In this document: piece after piece, positions 29,054-37,416 of the stretch
How positions within the stretch are numbered: position 1 is the stretch's first letter
Layout: every line of letters begins with the position of its first letter
Assembly: GCF_008629685.1 (NCBI RefSeq)
Contig: NZ_VWSF01000015.1
Location: 90,551 to 154,550 of the forward strand
DNA: 64,000 bases
Direction of reading: 5' to 3'
Source of the DNA: Adhaeribacter rhizoryzae
GTDB taxonomy: Bacteria > Bacteroidota > Bacteroidia > Cytophagales > Hymenobacteraceae
Translations under genes and position numbers: made by a program
The notes under the pieces: model-generated
Database searches by the model: none
Told to the model about the DNA's origin: nothing
What the model saw: the letters and a program-made list of their open reading frames with translations, nothing else

Positions 29054-29693
29054 CCTCTTTTATTTTGCCTTTATCGGTTTTTATTTTGCGCTCATCCGAT
29101 TCGCGTTTGTACTTTCCTTCGGGCGTTTCAATTTTCAATTCTTCGCGGGTTATTTTTATTTCCACATTTTTATCATCGTAACTCACTTCGCCAAAGTTGC
29201 GGTAATAATCGGCCCGGCGTTCCATGTAACGGCCAAATTTGGCCAAGGGCATTTGCCGGGCCAGCCGGGCATCGCGGGCCAGTTGCTGCTGCACCGTTAG
29301 GCGTGTACGCGCCGCCGTTCTAACCGGTACTTTCGGGTTGACATCGGCTGCTGCTACTGGTTTACCAAGGTTTTGTTCTTTAGCAGACTCTTCTCCTGCT
29401 GGGTTAGCACGAGCGCCATTATTGCGGGTAGCAGTTGTAGCTGGCGCATTGCCCGCCTCTGCTTCGGTTGTATTAATGCGGGCATCAGCTACAGTATAAT
29501 TTTCGATGCCGGTATCCTGGTAAGCGGTGGTTAAATCAGTTGTGTCGGGCAAATCTGCTTCAGCTGCGGTTTTACTTTCATCTATATTCTCATTAGATAT
29601 TACTACCGCATCGGGCTTTTTGTCTGGGGTATTACAGGCTATAGTTGCCAGGGCTATGGTAAACAATAAACCTCCTTTTACTATTTTTTGCAT
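29040..29693 (-). CDS. Lipoprotein of unknown function
   Basis: A 217-residue protein from the ATG at 29693; longer starts add a tail without signal-peptide character. The lipoprotein signal peptide ends ATIAC (Cys20). The mature part begins with a long low-complexity Asp/Glu/Ala/Thr-rich stretch (about 25-120). It ends with a basic and acidic C-terminus (DDKNVEIKITREELKIETPE, then repeated K-G-K and ERK units), which may be extended or helical. I recognise no domain. It sits between two terminators, so it is transcribed alone, close to the OmpA-type lipoprotein gene. Gene status is supported by codon use and the signal peptide; the role is unknown. Confidence 0.75.
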   Translation of the reverse strand: MQKIVKGGLLFTIALATIACNTPDKKPDAVVISNENIDESKTAAEADLPDTTDLTTAYQDTGIENYTVADARINTTEAEAGNAPATTATRNNGARANPAGEESAKEQNLGKPVAAADVNPKVPVRTAARTRLTVQQQLARDARLARQMPLAKFGRYMERRADYYRNFGEVSYDDKNVEIKITREELKIETPEGKYKRESDERKIKTDKGKIKEETRR

Positions 29694-29774
29694 CTGTATT
29701 TTTAAGTTGATAATGAAGGTAATACTCTTAAAACTTAATTCTGGTTTTAAGGGCAACTGGCTTCGGGCATAAAA

Positions 29775-29801
29775 AAAGCCAGGCTTGTTGGGCCTGGCTT
29801 T
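29775..29801 (-). terminator. Intrinsic terminator of the OmpA-type lipoprotein gene
   Basis: On the minus strand arms AAAGCCAGGC/GCCTGGCTTT close a 7-base loop and are followed by seven Ts. It lies 22 bases beyond the stop of the gene at 29823. Confidence 0.9.
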
Positions 29802-29822
29802 GTAAATTATAGTTTTAAAATA

Positions 29823-30554
29823 TTAACGGATATCGCCACGCTCAGCTGCTTTTTTCAGTTTCTCGTTCGCAAAAATCGCAATTTCTACGCGGCGGTTGGC
29901 TTGTTTACCAGCGGTGGTGCCGTTATCGGCTACCGGTACAGACGAGCCAAAGCCCTGGGTAGTAATCCGGGATGATTCTACGCCTTGTGCCAGTAATTGC
30001 TGTGCCACCGAACGGGCCCGGTTTTCAGACAACGGTTGGTTAATGGCATCGGTACCAGTATTATCGGTATGGCCTTCTACAATTACGTTGGTATCGCCGT
30101 ACTTCTTAAGGGTTTCGGCCAGGGTGTTAATATCTGTAATAGAATTAGACTGCAAATCGGCGGAGTTGGTGTTAAACAAAATACCGGAAGCAAATGTAAT
30201 TTTAATACCTTCGCCTACGCGTTCAATTTTGGCATTTTTCATGTCTTTGCGCAGTTCTTCGGCTTGCTTATCCATCCGGCGGCCAATAACCGCACCCGTA
30301 GTACCTCCTACTGCCGCGCCAATAATAGCGCCCGCAGCGGTATTGCCGGTAATTCTACCAACTACACCCCCAACTACTGCACCGGCACCGGCGCCAATTA
30401 AGCCACCCCGGCGGGTCCGGTTTTTATACTTCTCGTCCTGCTCGTTTTTGCGGGTAGAATCGTTAGAAGTACTATATGGGTTAGATGATTTACAAGCCGA
30501 AAAAAGAAGAATAAAAGCTAAGCACAAAGGGAAAAAAGCTCTTGTAATTTTCAT
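29823..30554 (-). CDS. OmpA-family lipoprotein with glycine-zipper segment (YiaD-like)
   Basis: This 243-residue lipoprotein has a signal peptide ending LLFSAC (Cys21). A glycine-zipper segment spans about 50-95 (RRGGLIGAGAGAVVGGVVGR, then AAGAIIGAAVGGTTGAVIG), which can insert into or pack against membrane. A C-terminal OmpA peptidoglycan-binding domain covers about 115-235: ILFNTNSADLQ, VEGHTDNTGTD, LSENRARSVAQQLLAQGV and KQANRRVEIAI. The domain binds the peptide part of peptidoglycan and links the outer membrane to the wall. It is transcribed alone, with its own intrinsic terminator. The architecture is very common and the call is secure. Confidence 0.93.
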   Translation of the reverse strand: MKITRAFFPLCLAFILLFSACKSSNPYSTSNDSTRKNEQDEKYKNRTRRGGLIGAGAGAVVGGVVGRITGNTAAGAIIGAAVGGTTGAVIGRRMDKQAEELRKDMKNAKIERVGEGIKITFASGILFNTNSADLQSNSITDINTLAETLKKYGDTNVIVEGHTDNTGTDAINQPLSENRARSVAQQLLAQGVESSRITTQGFGSSVPVADNGTTAGKQANRRVEIAIFANEKLKKAAERGDIR

Positions 30555-30780
30555 AGTGTTAAATTTTAAGTTAATTTTTTAGAATAAAGATTCCGAACAA
30601 TAATACTCTTTAGGTTTAAAAATGTTTATATTATACTGGTTATATATTTAGGCTTTCAAATTCCGGGCCAGAAATACGCTTTTAAACGACGTATTTGGCC
30701 GCAACGATTTGTTCCGGCAAAATATTTTTCTCCCGCGCTACGTAGTAACTAATTTTAAAGAGTAAAAATGTTAGATAAGA

Positions 30781-31683
30781 TTAGGCCTTAATGGTTTTCT
30801 TCTGAGTAGTATGGGCGCTTTTAGTGGGAGCTTCTTCGGGTTGACGAAGCATAGCCAATAAATCGGTAAGTTTCTGTTTTAGTTCTTTGCGGTTTACAAT
30901 AAAATCTAAAAAGCCGTGTTCCAGTACAAATTCGGCGCTCTGAAAGCCTTTGGGCAGCTCTTTGCCAATGGTTTCTTTAATTACCCGCGGACCGGCAAAC
31001 CCAATCAAAGCACCGGGTTCGGCAATATTAAAATCGCCGAGCATAGCAAAAGAAGCCGTAACGCCGCCGGTGGTAGGGTCTGTTAATAAAGAAATGTACG
31101 GAATGCCTTCTTCGGCCAGTAAGGCTAGTTTGGCCGAGGTTTTGGCCATTTGCATCAGGGAATATCCGGCTTCCATCATGCGGGCGCCACCCGATTTCGA
31201 AATCATTAAGAAAGGATACTTTTGTTGCCGGGCAAAATCTATGGCACGGGCAATTTTTTCGCCTACCACCGACCCCATAGAGCCACCAATAAAGTTAAAA
31301 TCCATACAAGCCACTACCAGGTTAAGGCCGTTCATTTGGCCATGTGCCGTCCGGACAGCATCGGTCAGGTGGGTTTTCTCTTGGGTAGCTTTAATTCGCT
31401 TGGGGTACGGCTTGGTATCTACAAAGTTCAGGGGGTCCGAAGAACTTAAATTTGAGTCGAGTTCTTCAAATTTATTATTGTCAAAAATTACCTCAAAATA
31501 TTCCGCCGAATTTATGCGTTCGTGGTAATCGCATTTGGGGCAGGTATATAAATTCTTTTTATGTTCGGTGGTGTTGGTAACCGTTTTACACTCAGGGCAT
31601 TTATACCAAAGTCCGTCAGGGGTTTCCTTCTTCTGCTCGGTGGGGGTTACAATACCTTTTTCTACTCTTCTAAACCAAGACAT
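30781..31683 (-). CDS. accD: Acetyl-CoA carboxylase carboxyltransferase subunit beta
   Basis: This 300-residue cytosolic enzyme subunit transfers the carboxyl group from carboxybiotin to acetyl-CoA, the first step of fatty acid synthesis, as an alpha2-beta2 complex with AccA. The N-terminal zinc ribbon is intact, with Cys29, Cys32, Cys48 and Cys51 (KCPECK and TCPKCD). The crotonase-like carboxyltransferase domain follows, with [39 protein letters not shown] and the oxyanion-hole region [17 protein letters not shown]. Length and layout are standard. Its immediate neighbours are unrelated, which is normal for this gene in the phylum. The C-terminal Lys/Thr-rich tail is variable. The call is essentially certain. 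Confidence 0.98.
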   Translation of the reverse strand: MSWFRRVEKGIVTPTEQKKETPDGLWYKCPECKTVTNTTEHKKNLYTCPKCDYHERINSAEYFEVIFDNNKFEELDSNLSSSDPLNFVDTKPYPKRIKATQEKTHLTDAVRTAHGQMNGLNLVVACMDFNFIGGSMGSVVGEKIARAIDFARQQKYPFLMISKSGGARMMEAGYSLMQMAKTSAKLALLAEEGIPYISLLTDPTTGGVTASFAMLGDFNIAEPGALIGFAGPRVIKETIGKELPKGFQSAEFVLEHGFLDFIVNRKELKQKLTDLLAMLRQPEEAPTKSAHTTQKKTIKA

Positions 31684-32261
31684 ACAAACTTTTTTTTACA
31701 AACGTAAAGCCAATCGTTAAATTAAAACAACTGTTGCCTAGCCCTTTGGCGTTTAACCAGTGGGGCTAAATACAGGTAACGTTTACCCGTTTACTTTTAG
31801 CAGGCCGCAAATATACACCATTTTTCGGGAGCGCAAATATTCTCTTTGGGCTAATTTTATTCTGCGGCAACTCCTGGCGGCATGTTCGGGGCGGGTTATT
31901 TTTCTCTATACAAAACAAACGCACTTATTTAATATTAGTATATAACCGGCGCCCGGCTTATTCTTTGTTCAGCTATATTTTCGCAATCTTAAGTTCTTCT
32001 CTATTGTATATTGCACGAGTTGCGGTTAGGGCTACGCCAAAAATATTAACACTTTCTCCTATTTATCTTTTCTACGGGCAGCAGCTACCTTTGGGTAATG
32101 GCCAATTATACATACTTAATTTAACAACGGCTGGTCTTAAAAATTTGTAAGTATTTACGATTGTTTATGGCGCCGGCAATAAGGTTGTTAAAAAATTAGT
32201 TTTCGCTTTGGCAGGTGCCGGAGATGGTTATATTTGTGGCGTTACTAATATTTTATTCGCT
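31684..32261. other. Divergent intergenic region upstream of accD and the OmpA-type gene
   Basis: About 580 bases, AT-rich, with no supported gene. It must hold the two divergent promoters, but no match to the Bacteroidota TAnnTTTG consensus was firm enough to place. Confidence 0.4.
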
Positions 32262-33233
32262 ATGTTCTTTTTATTGCTCCGCAAAATTTACGTGTTAATA
32301 TTTATTACCGCTGCCTTTACCTCCTGTGTTACCAAGAAAAAATACGACGACCTGAGCGCCCGCAAAAGCAAACTAGACCTGGATATTGCTGCCTGCGAAA
32401 AAGCCATGGCCAGGGTACAAGCCGATCGTAAATCGGTGGAAGAAAAACTAACCGAATTGCAGGCTACGCACCAGAAAATGGTAAAGGATTCTGCCGAAAC
32501 GGGCGTGGCGCTACGCAAAACCCGCAGCCTTTACCAGGAGCTAAACAACACTTACGATAAGTTAATTAAAAACCACGACCGGCTCCTGTCTAACAGCGCT
32601 TCGGAATCTTCGCGGTTGTCCGGCGATTTGGCCCGCCGCGAAGCCGAATTATTAGCCAGCAAAAACCAGATTGATAAACTCAGCGCCGACCTGAAAACCC
32701 GCGAAGATCGCCTGAATGAAATGGAACGGGTGCTGGCCGAAAAAGATAAAGCAGTAACTAACCTTCGGAATAAAGTAAGTAATGCCTTGCTGGGTTTTAA
32801 ATCGAACGACTTAACGGTAAACGTTAAAAACGGCAAAGTATACGTATCGTTGTCGGAGCAATTGCTGTTTAAATCGGGCAGCACCAAAGTAGATCCCAAG
32901 GGCCAGGATGCGCTGCAAAAACTAGCCCAAGCCCTCCGCGACCAGCAAGAAGTAAACGTATTGGTTGAAGGCCATACCGACGATGTACCGGTTTCGAAAG
33001 GTACTTTGGGCATGAAAGACAATTGGGATTTAAGTGTGCTGCGCGCTACCGAAATTACCCGCATATTAACAAATGCCGGCTTAACCCCCGAGCGTGTTAC
33101 GCCATCGGGCCGCTCTAAATACGTACCAGTTGCCCAAAACACCTCCGCCGACCAACGCTCGCTTAACCGCCGTACCGAAATAATTTTAACTCCCAAACTG
33201 GATGAGCTATTCCAGATATTGGAGAAGAATTAA
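32262..33233 (+). CDS. OmpA-family coiled-coil lipoprotein
   Basis: I start this at the ATG at 32262, which directly opens a lipoprotein signal peptide (FITAAFTSC); a GTG 54 bases earlier is unlikely. About 323 residues result. A long heptad-rich coiled coil covers about 25-175 (KSKLDLDIAACEKAMARVQA, RLSGDLARREAELLASKNQI). It is followed by a C-terminal OmpA domain (about 195-310) with LLFKSGSTKVDPKGQDAL, VEGHTDDVPVS and SLNRRTEIIL. Such proteins span from the outer membrane to peptidoglycan, with the coiled coil as spacer. A strong hairpin terminator follows about 90 bases after the stop. The family is certain; the precise cellular partner is unknown. Confidence 0.92.
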   Translation: MFFLLLRKIYVLIFITAAFTSCVTKKKYDDLSARKSKLDLDIAACEKAMARVQADRKSVEEKLTELQATHQKMVKDSAETGVALRKTRSLYQELNNTYDKLIKNHDRLLSNSASESSRLSGDLARREAELLASKNQIDKLSADLKTREDRLNEMERVLAEKDKAVTNLRNKVSNALLGFKSNDLTVNVKNGKVYVSLSEQLLFKSGSTKVDPKGQDALQKLAQALRDQQEVNVLVEGHTDDVPVSKGTLGMKDNWDLSVLRATEITRILTNAGLTPERVTPSGRSKYVPVAQNTSADQRSLNRRTEIILTPKLDELFQILEKN

Positions 33234-33236
33234 TTT

Positions 33237-33431
33237 CGTTGTTCGTTAATCGTTGTTCGTTATTCGATGAGGGAATATTAATTAATGGTTTCAGGAAAAA
33301 AACATAAGTATCAATATTCAAAAACAAAGGAGCCGGTTTTATTAAACCGGCTCCTTTGTTTTTAGGCCTTTATAATTATTCTTTGGTTGAAAATCGAATA
33401 ACGAACAACGATTAACGACTAACGAACAACG
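33237..33431. repeat. Inverted arrays of CGTTGTTCGTTA units around a terminator
   Basis: The left arm (33237-33268) contains CGTTGTTCGTTAATCGTTG and further TTCGTTATTCGAT. The right arm (33393-33431) is its inverted copy, with one extra seven-base unit. The arms are built of tandem TTGTTCGTTA-like units. A 19-bp perfect hairpin lies near the centre, so the whole is a nested palindrome between two convergent genes. Confidence 0.75.
33321..33362. terminator. Strong bidirectional intrinsic terminator
   Basis: A perfect 19-bp stem (33321-33339 with 33344-33362) with core AAAGGAGCCGGTTT/AAACCGGCTCCTTT and a TATT loop. A-rich and T-rich edges on both sides suit termination of the convergent genes at 33233 (+) and 33435 (-). 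Confidence 0.93.
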
Positions 33432-33434
33432 TCT

Positions 33435-34574
33435 CTATCCCAGTGCCTGCTCCAGATCGGCGAGTAAATCTTCAATATCTTCGATTCCCACACTTAAGCG
33501 GATGAGCGAATCGCTTAAACCACCTTTCAGGCGTTCGGCCTGCGGAATACTGGCGTGGGTCATGGAGGCAGGGTGGCCGCAAAGCGATTCTACGCCTCCT
33601 AACGATTCGGCCAGGGTAAAATATTTAAACTTTTCCAGTACCTGTATGGCATCTTCCTGACGGTCGCCTTTGAGTACCACCGAAATCATGCCGCCAAAGT
33701 CGCGCATCTGCTCGCGGGCAATCTGGTGGTTGGGGTGCGATTCAAAACCGGGCCACAGTACTTTTTCTACTTTCGGGTGCTTTTGCAAATATTCAGCTAC
33801 AGCTCGTCCGTTTTCGCAATGGCGCTGCATGCGTACGTGCAAGGTTTTTAAGCCCCGCAGCAATAAAAAACAATCTTGCGGGCCAGGCGTGCCACCGCAG
33901 GCATTCTGAATAAAAGCCAGGCGTTGCGCCAAATCTTCGTCTTTTACAATTAAGGCTCCCATTACCACATCGGAGTGGCCGCCCATGTATTTGGTAAGCG
34001 AATGCATTACTAGGTCGGCGCCTAAATCCAGAGGCGTTTGCAGGTAAGGAGTGGCAAACGTATTATCTACCACCAATAAAATATTATGTTTTTTGGCAAT
34101 TTCAGCCGCGCCTTTAATATCAATAATATTAAGCAAAGGGTTGGTAGGCGTTTCGAGCCACAGCATTTTAGTATTCTGGGTAATATGGCCTTCTACCGTA
34201 GCAATATCGCCCATCGGAATAAAGGTAAATTTAATGCCGTACTGCTGGAAGATTTTTGTAAAAATCCGGTAGCTGCCACCGTATAAATCATTCGTAGAAA
34301 TAACTTCGTCGCCGGGTTTCAACAACTTTACTACCGCATCAATGGCCGCCATACCCGAAGCAAAGCACAAGCCGTAATTCCCGTTTTCCAGGGCCGCCAA
34401 GGCATCTTGCAAAGCAGTACGCGTGGGATTGTGGGTGCGCGAATATTCATAGCCCTGGTGGTCGCCGGGCGACCGTTGGGCGTAAGTAGACGTTTGGTAA
34501 ATGGGCGTCATGATGGCGCCGGTTGCCGGGTCGGGGTGTACCCCCGCGTGTATGGTTTTGGTTCCGAATTTCAT
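33435..34574 (-). CDS. Cystathionine gamma-synthase/lyase-family PLP enzyme
   Basis: This 379-residue cytosolic enzyme belongs to the Cys/Met metabolism PLP family (fold type I). The PLP Lys is K195 in HSLTKYMGGHSD. Other landmarks are PIYQTSTYAQ, YEYSRTHNPTRTALQDALAA, CFASGMAAIDAVV, NDLYGGSYRIF and VDNTFATPYLQTPLDLGADL. Length and motifs fit cystathionine gamma-synthase or gamma-lyase, which interconvert cysteine, homoserine derivatives and cystathionine. Sequence alone does not separate synthase (MetB) from lyase (MccB-like) here. It is transcribed alone and ends at the strong shared terminator. A sulfur-metabolism locus lies about 15 kb away, but no operon link exists. Confidence 0.93.
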   Translation of the reverse strand: MKFGTKTIHAGVHPDPATGAIMTPIYQTSTYAQRSPGDHQGYEYSRTHNPTRTALQDALAALENGNYGLCFASGMAAIDAVVKLLKPGDEVISTNDLYGGSYRIFTKIFQQYGIKFTFIPMGDIATVEGHITQNTKMLWLETPTNPLLNIIDIKGAAEIAKKHNILLVVDNTFATPYLQTPLDLGADLVMHSLTKYMGGHSDVVMGALIVKDEDLAQRLAFIQNACGGTPGPQDCFLLLRGLKTLHVRMQRHCENGRAVAEYLQKHPKVEKVLWPGFESHPNHQIAREQMRDFGGMISVVLKGDRQEDAIQVLEKFKYFTLAESLGGVESLCGHPASMTHASIPQAERLKGGLSDSLIRLSVGIEDIEDLLADLEQALG

Positions 34575-35104
34575 AGTTGCTTAAACAGGATTAGTGCGGC
34601 GCAAGTTACAGGATTAGGCTTCTAACTCCAAAACACCCGTCCCGGCTACCACATACCAGGTTCTAAACCGCTCTATTCTTTAACTTAATCAATAAAATAT
34701 TTCGTCTAAAAAGAAAGTACTACCTTTTCCTGTCCTAAGAAACAGACTATCGCAGTTTGGGCGATAAAGACCTTTTAAAAGATGCCTTTCCGGCTTTCTG
34801 GTGCCGTTGTTAAAAGGCATTGCGAGTTACGAACTAAGGAAAGATGAGCTTGTTTAGCCTCTTTTTCAAGAGGAAGCGCCCGGTAGGCCGGAGAAACTTG
34901 ACCAAACAAATCAAACTTAGATTAATTGATTTAGTTAGCACCAGATTTTTTGAAAAATTACATCTTGCAAAAGTTATCCGGATTATCACGTTAGGTAGAA
35001 AACACGCGCTGGTGCTCTTTACCTACCATCTCATTAAACCCAATGCCGCCATAAATTAAATATTTACGTTTAACTTTCATCCTGAAAACCTAAATCGTGC
35101 GCCT
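34575..35104. other. Intergenic region, no gene supported
   Basis: This divergent gap of 530 bases contains a 71-codon plus-strand frame (34844-35059) with basic composition and no recognisable domain, which I do not call. It should hold promoters for both flanking genes. Confidence 0.4.
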
Positions 35105-35812
35105 GTGCTGCAAGAATTAATTCGTAAAAACGCCTCTACTTTTATTTCGCTATTTCTGTTAGTAGCGGTGCCAGTGCTGGTAAGCTCTACGCTGGCATAT
35201 TACCTTTACCAATACCAGGAGGTGCTGCAAAGCCTGCAACCTGCCCAAACTGTTTTGTATTTTGTAGTGGTGGCTTTTACCATGGCCTTTGCCCTTACCC
35301 CTACTACTTTTGTGGCCCTGGTTACCGGTTATTATTTCGGCTGGCCTGGCTTTTTGGGCGTGGTGCTTTCGTATGGCTTGGCTGCCTTAACCGGTTATGC
35401 GGTAGCCCAAATTATTGACCACGGCAAAATGCTGGCTTTTCTGCACCGGTTTAAAAAAGCTGGCGCCGTAATGGACGAGCTGCGCGAACAAAGCTGGGGG
35501 CTCATTATTTTAAGCCGCATTTCGCCGGTATTACCCTTTGCCTTCATGACCTTTGTACTCTCGCTTTTACGCATTAACCGGGTAAAATTTTTGTTAGCCA
35601 GTATGCTGGGCATGCTGCCCCGCACCCTTTTCTTTTTCTGGGTAGGCACACAGGCTCAGAATATTATCACGTTGCTCAACAACCCCGATGCCGGCACTGA
35701 AGGAAAAATATTAGTAATCGGTCTGATTATTATTTCGCTTTTCGGGCTATACTACATTTTTAACCGGGCCCTTAAAAAAGCCCTGACCCGCAGCACCGAT
35801 GTAAAAAAATAA
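35105..35812 (+). CDS. TVP38/TMEM64 (VTT/DedA-like) membrane protein
   Basis: This 235-residue inner-membrane protein has about five or six membrane segments and the VTT-domain pattern. Visible are FALTPTTFVALVTGYYFGWPG, then LSYGLAALTGYAVAQ, and the re-entrant-like SWGLIILSRISPVLPFAFMTF with R-x-SP-x-LPF. These proteins are linked to lipid flipping or membrane homeostasis in other organisms; no specific role is known for this one. The start is a GTG at 35105, since no ATG precedes the first hydrophobic segment in frame. It ends 73 bases before the tRNA-Arg gene. The family call is secure. Confidence 0.85.
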   Translation: MLQELIRKNASTFISLFLLVAVPVLVSSTLAYYLYQYQEVLQSLQPAQTVLYFVVVAFTMAFALTPTTFVALVTGYYFGWPGFLGVVLSYGLAALTGYAVAQIIDHGKMLAFLHRFKKAGAVMDELREQSWGLIILSRISPVLPFAFMTFVLSLLRINRVKFLLASMLGMLPRTLFFFWVGTQAQNIITLLNNPDAGTEGKILVIGLIIISLFGLYYIFNRALKKALTRSTDVKK

Positions 35813-35885
35813 AGTAATTTTTAAGAAAGGGCTTGCTTTTAATAAAAAAATGAGGTTATCTTTGTGCTCTCAAAACGAGAAAGCT

Positions 35886-35959
35886 GGTCACGTAGCTCAA
35901 CTGGATAGAGCATCTGACTACGAATCAGAAGGTTTGGGGTTCGACTCCCTACGCGACCA
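35886..35959 (+). tRNA. tRNA-Arg (anticodon ACG)
   Basis: The 74-base cloverleaf is complete: acceptor GGTCACG with CGCGACC, D arm GCTC...GAGC, anticodon stem TCTGA/TCAGA with loop CTACGAA (anticodon 35920-35922), and T arm TGGGG-TTCGACT-CCCTA. The CCA end is not encoded. One A-C mismatch is present at acceptor pair 5-68, unusual but tolerated in some tRNAs. The gene decodes CGN codons after A34-to-I editing. The accessory patch to its right and the inverted partial copy at 36131-36191 suggest that this is a site of past integration. Confidence 0.96.
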
Positions 35960-35983
35960 CTAAGTAGTAATTTACAGCAAATC

Positions 35984-36020
35984 AAACCCCTAATTGTCAA
36001 ACAGTTAGGGGTTTTTTCTT
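35984..36020 (+). terminator. Intrinsic terminator downstream of tRNA-Arg
   Basis: Arms AAACCCCTAA and TTAGGGGTTT enclose an 11-base loop and are followed by TTTCTTTTT on the plus strand. Confidence 0.88.
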
Positions 36021-36130
36021 TTTAGTGGTACAACAAAATGGCACAACATTTTTAACTTGGGGCACTAGAAATAAGCACTACTTTCATTTTTTAGATTCTA
36101 TAAAGGTTTATACAAAAAAATTTTCTACAT

Positions 36131-36191
36131 ATAGATGCTTCTATTCAATTTAGCTACGTGACCAGCTTACTCATTATGAGGGCACAAAGAT
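36131..36191 (-). pseudogene. Inverted, decayed copy of the tRNA-Arg 5' half and its leader
   Basis: On the minus strand 36191-36164 matches the sequence just upstream of tRNA-Arg. From 36163 downward it reads GGTCACGTAGCTAAATTGAA then TAGAAGCATCT, a degraded copy of the tRNA from its first base to the anticodon stem. Over the best 40 bases, 36 agree with 35859-35898. The 3' half is not recognisable, so this is a tRNA pseudogene in opposite orientation about 170 bases beyond the intact gene. Confidence 0.75.
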
Positions 36192-36315
36192 TAAGATGTA
36201 CCCAAAAAGAAAAGTACCCTATTCCGGTTTATAAATAATATACAAATCAGACAGGCTTTTGAATTTCTATATATTTAATTACTATTGTAGACCATCATTT
36301 TATAATCTATAACTA

Positions 36316-36553
36316 ATGGCAAAAGAAACTAATGTAAATGAAGTAGTACAGCTACTACAGGATGCACAGCAGAACAAAGAACTGGTAGAAGCAATGGGCT
36401 GCATCACTGGAAAAATTTGTATCGAACTAGAATCAAGTATTACAAGATTTAGAAGTACTGATTGCTAATGCTAGACAGGGTAAAGCACCGGTGGTAAAAA
36501 AACGTGGTTGTTATAGAGGTAGAAGAAATAAAACGGAACAAGCAGAAGGTTAA
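36316..36553 (+). pseudogene. Small frameshifted gene of unknown function
   Basis: An ATG at 36316 opens a 50-codon frame (MAKETNVNEVVQLLQDAQQN...) that ends in TAA at 36466-36468. Before that stop, from about 36440, the +1 frame begins a coding-like stretch (VLQDLEVLIANARQGKAPVV, then KKRGCYRGRRNKTEQAEG) that runs on to TAA at 36551-36553. Joined by one indel the product would be about 80 residues with a basic Cys-containing tail. I recognise no family. A terminator follows within ten bases. The AT-rich composition and the tRNA neighbourhood suggest mobile-element origin. It could also be two short overlapping genes. Confidence 0.45.
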
Positions 36554-36560
36554 AAAATTT

Positions 36561-36587
36561 AAGGGTAGTTGAATCTACCCTTTTTTT
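36561..36587 (+). terminator. Intrinsic terminator after the small frameshifted gene
   Basis: Arms AAGGGTAG and CTACCCTT with a TTGAAT loop are followed by a run of Ts on the plus strand. Confidence 0.85.
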
Positions 36588-36624
36588 ATATATCAAATAT
36601 AAAAAATTAACGACCGTGAATAAA

Positions 36625-37365
36625 ATGATTAAACAAAGATTCTTTAAATATATACCTAAACAATATGCAGCAGGTATGTTATATGAAGGAAAAATAAAGT
36701 TAGGAACAATATATCATTATAGAGAAGGAGAAAATGAAGAAATAACTGATAGAAATGAAGGTGTATCATTTGGGGTTGTTGATCAAAAAAAACCTTCTAA
36801 ATTCTTGAAGGATAATCCGGAATTTTTTGAGAATATGTTTTTTGGTCCTGACAATAAACCTCCTTACCCTTTTACTTACCGAATGATGGGTATGTATACA
36901 ATGGGTAATGTATATTCAGAAATTAAGAATCCACCAAATAAATATATTTATTGTTTAACAACAAACCCATCAGTAAAAGTAATGATGGAATTTGGTAAAT
37001 TACCGGATGGCGATTATCAAGAAATGGTTTGTATCGAAATAACTGATATAAAAGGATTTGCTGTTGCAATACATAACTATTTAGTGAAAAATAAATTCGC
37101 TGAATTAGATAATTTACCATTTGGTCGTGAATGTATTTACGAAAAGGATGGTAGAAAATTCGAACTATCAGGCGAGTTTAGAGATACTTTAAACTTAGAT
37201 GTATATTTTCTAAAGGAACCAGACTTGAAGCACCAATACGAATACAGGTTAGTATTTAATTCTAATGAAACAAGTGCAAATTTAAACGATGTTTACCCTG
37301 CAATTCCGGAGTTAACAAGATTTATTAAATTGCACAATTTCTTTAGATTTTACATGTGGCGATAA
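36625..37365 (+). CDS. Hypothetical protein, AT-rich accessory gene
   Basis: This is 246 residues from the ATG at 36625; a GTG three codons earlier is possible. The gene has roughly one-third G+C, clearly lower than its neighbours. It has no signal peptide or membrane span. The start MIKQRFFKYIPKQYAAGMLY, a GKIKLGTIYHYREGEN segment and a late YEYRLVFNSN recall DUF2971-like phage or defence-associated proteins, which share a short start and an xEYR(L/F)V motif. That resemblance is weak and unproven. The second gene follows 51 bases later on the same strand, so they probably form a two-gene unit. Function unknown; defence or prophage cargo is a guess. Confidence 0.65.
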   Translation: MIKQRFFKYIPKQYAAGMLYEGKIKLGTIYHYREGENEEITDRNEGVSFGVVDQKKPSKFLKDNPEFFENMFFGPDNKPPYPFTYRMMGMYTMGNVYSEIKNPPNKYIYCLTTNPSVKVMMEFGKLPDGDYQEMVCIEITDIKGFAVAIHNYLVKNKFAELDNLPFGRECIYEKDGRKFELSGEFRDTLNLDVYFLKEPDLKHQYEYRLVFNSNETSANLNDVYPAIPELTRFIKLHNFFRFYMWR

Positions 37366-37416
37366 ATTATTAGTAGAACAAAATGATACGCTTTTTTGAA
37401 GATATATTTTGCATCT

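Noticed and set aside
29896..30582. 228-codon plus-strand open frame opposite the glycine-zipper lipoprotein
   Set aside because: Repetitive Pro/Ala/Thr translation arises from the complement of Gly/Ala codons of the true gene.
30950..31528. 192-codon plus-strand open frame opposite accD
   Set aside because: It lies wholly antisense to a certain core gene and has no domain; it is a shadow of accD codon bias.
32552..33196. 214-codon minus-strand open frame opposite the OmpA-type gene
   Set aside because: Antisense to a coiled-coil OmpA gene with clear domains; the translation is Ser/Arg-rich and domain-free.
33237..33431. TTGTTCGTTA-type arrays as a CRISPR array
   Set aside because: Units are short, adjoining and mirrored, with no spacer-like unique sequences and no cas genes.
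34844..35059. 71-codon plus-strand open frame before the TVP38-like gene
   Set aside because: No homologous pattern, poor start context and AT-rich gap composition; not enough to call a gene.
35886..36600. A classical integrase-generated att site pair at tRNA-Arg
   Set aside because: No direct repeat of the tRNA 3' end and no integrase gene were found; only an inverted 5' copy is present.
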